Source: Siphonodentalium dalli
Taxonomy: Eukaryota; Mollusca; Scaphopoda; Gadilida; Siphonodentaliidae
NCBI GenBank assembly: GCA_032622095.1
Contig: CP136069.1
Location: 105,428,278-105,492,277, forward strand
Length of the DNA stretch: 64,000 nucleotides
Direction: 5' to 3'
Made by a program: the position numbers and the translations under genes. This document shows, piece by piece, positions 59,830 to 64,000 of this stretch. The first letter of the stretch is position 1; every line of letters begins with the position of its first letter. Under the pieces are notes generated by a model. It did no database searches. It was not told the origin of the DNA and saw only the letters and a program-made list of their open reading frames with translations.

Positions 59830-60033
59830 CAGTAATGCTCTATTAATCAACCCCTTAACCACAGCAGAAAACTTTTCAGGATTTAGTCGGAAATATGGCT
59901 TGTTGCCATTCATCGGAAAGCTCTCGGCGAGAGCTTTCCAATGAATGGCAACAAGCCATATTTCCGACTAAATCCTGAAAAGTTACCCATAATTCTGCTG
60001 TGGTGAAGGGGTCGATTAATTAGAGCATTACTG
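59830..60033. mobile_element. 204-bp pogo/mariner-like hairpin MITE
   Basis: Begins CAGTAATGCTCTATTAATC and ends with its inverse ATTAGAGCATTACTG, flanked on both sides by TA (59,828-59,829 and 60,034-60,035). The two halves are complementary almost throughout, meeting at CTCTCGGCGAGAG (about 59,931). A TA target and a CAGT start fit the Tc1/mariner superfamily, with pogo-like ends. Non-coding. Confidence 0.75.
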
Positions 60034-60090
60034 TATTATTGACCGATGTATGTACATTTTCAACTTATTTGAAGAATATGTAGTTTTTTT

Positions 60091-60260
60091 GGGGGGGGGG
60101 GGGGGGGAGGTTATCCGATTGACAAGTGTAGTATTTATTAATCAATCACCTCCAAACTTGTTAGGTATCGTAATAAAAAGAGGACGTGACTAAAATTAGA
60201 AATTGGTTCCATTCAGACAATATTCAACTGAGTTATTGCCCTTTTTCAATATGGAATATT
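60091..60260. repeat. Poly-G run and GCCCTTTTTC interspersed repeat
   Basis: Seventeen G from 60,091, then a relative of 49,570-49,800 (CCTCCAAACTTGTTAGG, TTCAACTGAGTTATTGCC). Confidence 0.55.
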
Positions 60261-60367
60261 TTGTTTCTGAGTTGTTCAGATGATAACTTGAGTTCTATAC
60301 AATGCACTGATTAAGTTCGAATTTGGGTCTGGCAATGTTCGAATTTCTGAAACTTCGGATAAGTATT

Positions 60368-60520
60368 AGTTTCCGACCGAGGTATGGGTCATGTATGGCG
60401 GCGAGAGACCTGTTGAAAAGCGATGGTACAACCGAGTCCCCTATAGGGAGATGAGGTTCCTCGCGAGAGACAGTTCTTCTCGCCGCCATACATGACCCAC
60501 ACCGAAGTCGGTAACGAACT
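60368..60520. repeat. Foldback repeat, ~40-bp arms
   Basis: ATGGGTCATGTATGGCGGCG (60,383) pairs with CGCCGCCATACATGACCCA (60,481), with weaker pairing outward to TTCCGACC / AGTCGGTAA and inward to GAGAGAC. The loop is ~70 bp. Likely a small MITE; family not assigned. Confidence 0.6.
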
Positions 60521-60959
60521 TACAGACATTCTTTTCACATGTACACCACTTTAAAAGCTACATTAAATTGAATTTGAATATTCGAATGGACCCATCCGAC
60601 AACCTATCTGATTTGCGATTCAGTCAGCTAGATAACAGCGATGATCATTTCCGTTTAATTCAGAATTGACGTTACAATGAAATTCTGGTGAAATTTTACG
60701 GATATATGATGTAATGCATTCGCATGCACTTTTGGTGTCATGTTGACACAATTTGTATCCAAAAAGTATTGATTCATCCCTTCAGATACTTCACATTTAT
60801 TATTTATTTGAGCTTAATTAAGCGCAAATATGTGTCTCAATTTATTTGCGCTTAAGCGAAAATACTTACCACTCCCTTACTTCTCTCTGATTGTGAATGA
60901 TTGAGTCCATCTCATAGTATATTATTATGGGCCCATAGTAATAGCCCCATACAGGCTCG

Positions 60960-61345
60960 AAAGTTGAAAAAAAACATATTTCCATATGCATATCAGCATC
61001 TCTGTCCCTGGTGTCCGAATAATTGGTACCTCATTCCCAGAGCTCTAGTATATTTTATTAAAGGGACGTCTCCTGTACAGATATATACCATATCCATGGC
61101 CATAAAAAGGGAATTAGGGGTTACTTCCCTTATATGGTGTACTTATTGACTTGAAATAGGGGGGAAAAACCCTATTTTCATATTATCAGCATCCCTGTCT
61201 CCATCAATTTGTGTCTCCATCCCAGAGATCTAGTATATTTTATAAAAGAGACATACCCTGCACAGATCTACCATTTCCATGGTCATAAAAGGAATCTAGG
61301 GGTTACTGGGGGATTGCTTCCCTCATATGGTGGGCCTATATAGAC
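60960..61345. repeat. ~190-bp tandem duplication (two diverged units)
   Basis: Units at about 60,970-61,150 and 61,165-61,345 share CATAT..ATCAGCATC, CCCAGAG.TCTAGTATATTTTA, CCATGG.CATAAAA and AGGGGTTACT. Nearby, the 12-mer TTTGCGCTTAAG occurs at about 60,843, 61,413 and 61,436, and inverted at about 60,823. Confidence 0.75.
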
Positions 61346-61449
61346 TTGAGTGATGTGTTTAGGCCTGTGCCATTTAAAATTAATTCAGGGGGGATCAATG
61401 AATATTAATTTTTATTTGCGCTTAAGGTAAATGATTTGCGCTTAAGGCC

Positions 61450-63122
61450 TATGGGAAGCAGTGAAAATAGGTGACTAAAAAAAATATAAGGACCCTGACT
61501 TGAGTTCATTGACAAGCAGGACAGGGCTAACATTTGCATCAGCAGTTTGAAGAGTCATTATAATGCTATTGTCTGGTTGGAAAAAAATATGTCTCATGCA
61601 AAATGTGACTTTTGTGAATATTATTTTCCAAAGCAAACTAAATACTCTCACTTAAATTTTTGACAAACTAAAAAGATGGCAATATCACAATTGAAACATG
61701 TCATAAGACAAGCGCCAATTGGTTTGGTCAAGCTTGTGATAGATGGTGAAGAAATATTGAGTTGTGGCAACGGCCCAATGGAGGAAAATGCAAGAAAATG
61801 GCCGCTCGCAAGTCGATGACTCGAAATCTAGGTGACAAATATTTGTCTATCACATATTACTGAACGATCAAGACCGCGATCTGCTGATCCTGGGCATAAA
61901 TATAATCCAGCATGAACGGTGCAAACTTACATATCAGTATAAAAGCATCTGTGATGAAATAAAGCTGTTTTCAGCGTCAATAAATATTTTACAACTTTCG
62001 GTTTGTTTTGATTTCGAAGAGGGTGCGTAGGGATACGAAAATTAGCGATAACGTTTGGTACCAAAAACACACAATCGCGCCATTAAAAATTCCCAGACTA
62101 TCAAATTGTTATAAACTATCGAGTAACGAACTTTCTTCCAAATAGAAGACGTAAATAAACATTGTGATTTCATTAAAAAAATTGGGAATTTTTCGACCGA
62201 AGATTCGCATAAATATTTCGACCAATCAAAATGACTTCCGGTGTGGCTGATAGAATGATAGAAAAATCGTAAACTTTCAGAGTTTACGCGTTTAAAAAAC
62301 TAATTCAGCCGCGATCAAGCATAATATGTATTCCTAAATATGGACTATTGACGTATATGTCACCATACATAGTTTGATTCTCTGATCAGGGTGACGATCG
62401 TTTGACAGATCGATTTCATTTTCCAATTTGATCGAGTATTTACGATAGCCCACATATTTGGGGTCAGGTTTATATCCCCATGGACCGAAAAGGTAAACAA
62501 TTGCTTGAAAAGCATAATTTGATAATATGTAAGTGCGATCTGTACTATAATCACATGCATATAGTAGCTACACTAATAGTATTTTGAGGGTACTCTACTA
62601 TTGCCTTGTAAACTGATGATTTCGGGTGGCAATTCGAACAAAAACATGAAAAACAACACATGTGTCATGATGTGAGGCCACAATCTATGGAAAGACAAAT
62701 TGAACTGTGTTTGCAAATGAAGAGTTAAGCACATGTTCAACCACCTATTTGCTTCCCATAAAAATACTTGCTTTTAACGTCCAAATCTTATAAATTTTTG
62801 ATTTCACTTTCCAAACGATGCATTTTTAATAATTAGCATGCATATACATGTGTAGGATACTAAAATAAAATGTTTTTAATTGTTGTTATGAACATGATCA
62901 TAGGGCAACCAATCAGACTCCAAGGAAGGTGACAGGTTGGTTTGAAAGTGTGTTTACAGTTTGTCAGTACAGTTCTGTGTGAAGTGGACAAGTTGAAAAA
63001 TATTTCAGTGGTTTCAAATAATTTGAAAAAAATCGTCATTTGTCACAATATTGTGGCACATTTTTGTGTATAATTCATCCTTCTGTTGTGCTATTACATT
63101 ATTATATTTTGTTCATGTTTAA
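61450..63122. other. No gene seen; 5' flank of the SGNH ORF
   Basis: AT-rich. Short frames without domains. The last ~150 bp before the ATG at 63,123 has ACATTATTATATTTTG and no obvious TATA/Inr pair at a fixed distance. An upstream non-coding exon cannot be excluded. Confidence 0.45.
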
Positions 63123-63839
63123 ATGGCTGGAAGAAAGTTGAGAAAATCTTGTAATAAGTTATCTGAGGAAGCTGTGAATTTTAGTGTTGGAAATAACTGC
63201 CGAGTTTTCCTAGTTTCTGACAGCAAAGGACGATATCTTCAGCAGGAAGTTCTTGACAGTGATAATATTAATGTTCAATTTATATATAAGAGTGGAGCCA
63301 AGTTTCAAAATAGTTATAAGGGTTTGAAATCAAAAATTTTGACTGCAATTGCAACTTGTAGGCCTACCTGTGTTCCAATTGTTGTTATCTGGTTAGGAAC
63401 TTGTGATTTGTCAAACTTTCAAAATGGTTATATCACGTTGCCACAAGACAGTGCAGTCAATTGTGAAAAATCAATTATTGAACAGCTGAAATTCAAAGAA
63501 GCTATTGTTGCTGCAAAACCTCATGCACAAGTTGTTTTTTTAGAATGTCCAAAAGTGTCAGCTGATTGTTGGAATAATTCCAGGACATATCCTCTGACAA
63601 CCAGCATTGATTCTAATATAAATGTGATTGTTGACACCTTGAATAGTGATATCCATACAATGAACATCTTGCCGACTCCAAAATTGAATAATGATCTCGT
63701 ATATACATCCATTGTCCAAGGCCAGCGTGCAACACAAATTGATTTAACTTTATTACCGGATGGAGTGCACCCTAGCAAAGATCTTTCAAGAGTATGGCTT
63801 CTTAGACTGTATAAACTAGTACACAGACTTGCAAATTAA
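63123..63839 (+). CDS. SGNH/GDSL-hydrolase-like protein, 238 residues
   Basis: Intact ORF starting at MAGRKLRKSC, with stop TAA at 63,839. Block I is VFLVSDSKGRYL (residues 28-39), with the nucleophile Ser34 in SDSKGR. The block III equivalent is WLGTCDLSN (90-98), where a Gly-x-Asn-Asp is usual but here is G-T-C-D. Block V is LPDGVHPS (211-218), with the Asp213/His216 pair. A basic N-terminus replaces a signal peptide, so a cytosolic or nuclear location is likely. SGNH domains of this sort occur in ORF1 of CR1-like LINEs, in some DIRS/Ngaro elements and in host genes. No RT is visible next to it before the window ends, so its parent is unresolved. ATTAAA at 63,907 may be its poly(A) signal. 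Confidence 0.6.
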   Translation: MAGRKLRKSCNKLSEEAVNFSVGNNCRVFLVSDSKGRYLQQEVLDSDNINVQFIYKSGAKFQNSYKGLKSKILTAIATCRPTCVPIVVIWLGTCDLSNFQNGYITLPQDSAVNCEKSIIEQLKFKEAIVAAKPHAQVVFLECPKVSADCWNNSRTYPLTTSIDSNINVIVDTLNSDIHTMNILPTPKLNNDLVYTSIVQGQRATQIDLTLLPDGVHPSKDLSRVWLLRLYKLVHRLAN

Positions 63840-64000
63840 ATACTCAAGACATCAGGTTTAAGGGATTGCTCTGTCGCCTGATGTGAGTATTTATGCTTTT
63901 CTGTCATTAAACTATATTTATGCATTAATTAAATCATAAAAATATTGTTGTATAATATTATATGTACATGTAATTATTGTATCTTGATATACCTGGTACC
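63840..64000. other. Downstream flank to window end
   Basis: Non-coding, AT-rich, with ATTAAA at 63,907 and TATATGTACATGTAATT near the end. Confidence 0.4.

Overview
This window is non-coding-rich eukaryotic DNA. It has introns, no bacterial-style operons, long satellite and segmental repeats, and several classes of transposable element. CATGTACATGTA-type strings, Polinton/Maverick and Helitron pieces, a LINE reverse transcriptase, and interspersed repeats with GTCCGTCC runs followed by an AAATTTGGTA-like core suggest a marine invertebrate, most likely a mollusc. That taxonomic call is inference.

Layout. (1) 1-11,990: about 25.4 head-to-tail copies of a ~472-bp satellite. (2) 11,991-14,008: module A1, a ~2-kb segment that recurs four times in the window. 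(3) 14,016-41,088: a giant near-perfect palindrome with arms of ~13.3 kb (14,016-27,338 and 27,772-41,088) and a 433-bp spacer. Read inward, each arm carries a CxxC-protein exon, a second A module, a hAT-like end, a MADF-domain gene remnant, a zinc-ribbon ORF, a Polinton packaging-ATPase fragment, a tandem Helitron array, a broken Polinton chromodomain integrase and a small Polinton ORF. The spacer and junction hold a penton-like capsid fragment. (4) 41,089-41,768: inverted minisatellites. (5) 41,769-48,109: a third, direct copy of the outer half of the right arm. (6) 48,130-49,075: an old, diverged, inverted relative of module A. (7) 49,080-64,000: older, mostly single-copy sequence with MITEs, a foldback element with 16-bp minisatellite ends (53,994-55,425), a 5'-truncated LINE RT ORF (55,882-57,876), a pogo-like hairpin MITE (59,830-60,033) and an intact SGNH-hydrolase-like ORF (63,123-63,839).

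How it fits together. Only the RT ORF and the SGNH ORF look like intact long coding sequences. The Polinton genes, the MADF gene and the CxxC gene are exons, fragments or pseudogenes. The integrase, ATPase and MADF breaks are shared by both arms and so predate the palindrome. A few lesions are private to one copy: an 11-bp deletion in the left MADF exon 1, a 1-bp deletion in the right CxxC exon, and templated fillers in the third copy. The order of events appears to be: Polinton decay and Helitron insertion, then inverted duplication, then further direct and inverted copying with microhomology and short templated fillers. A replication-based rearrangement would explain this. The palindrome could also be partly an assembly or haplotype-joining artefact, but the private differences argue against simple read-through.
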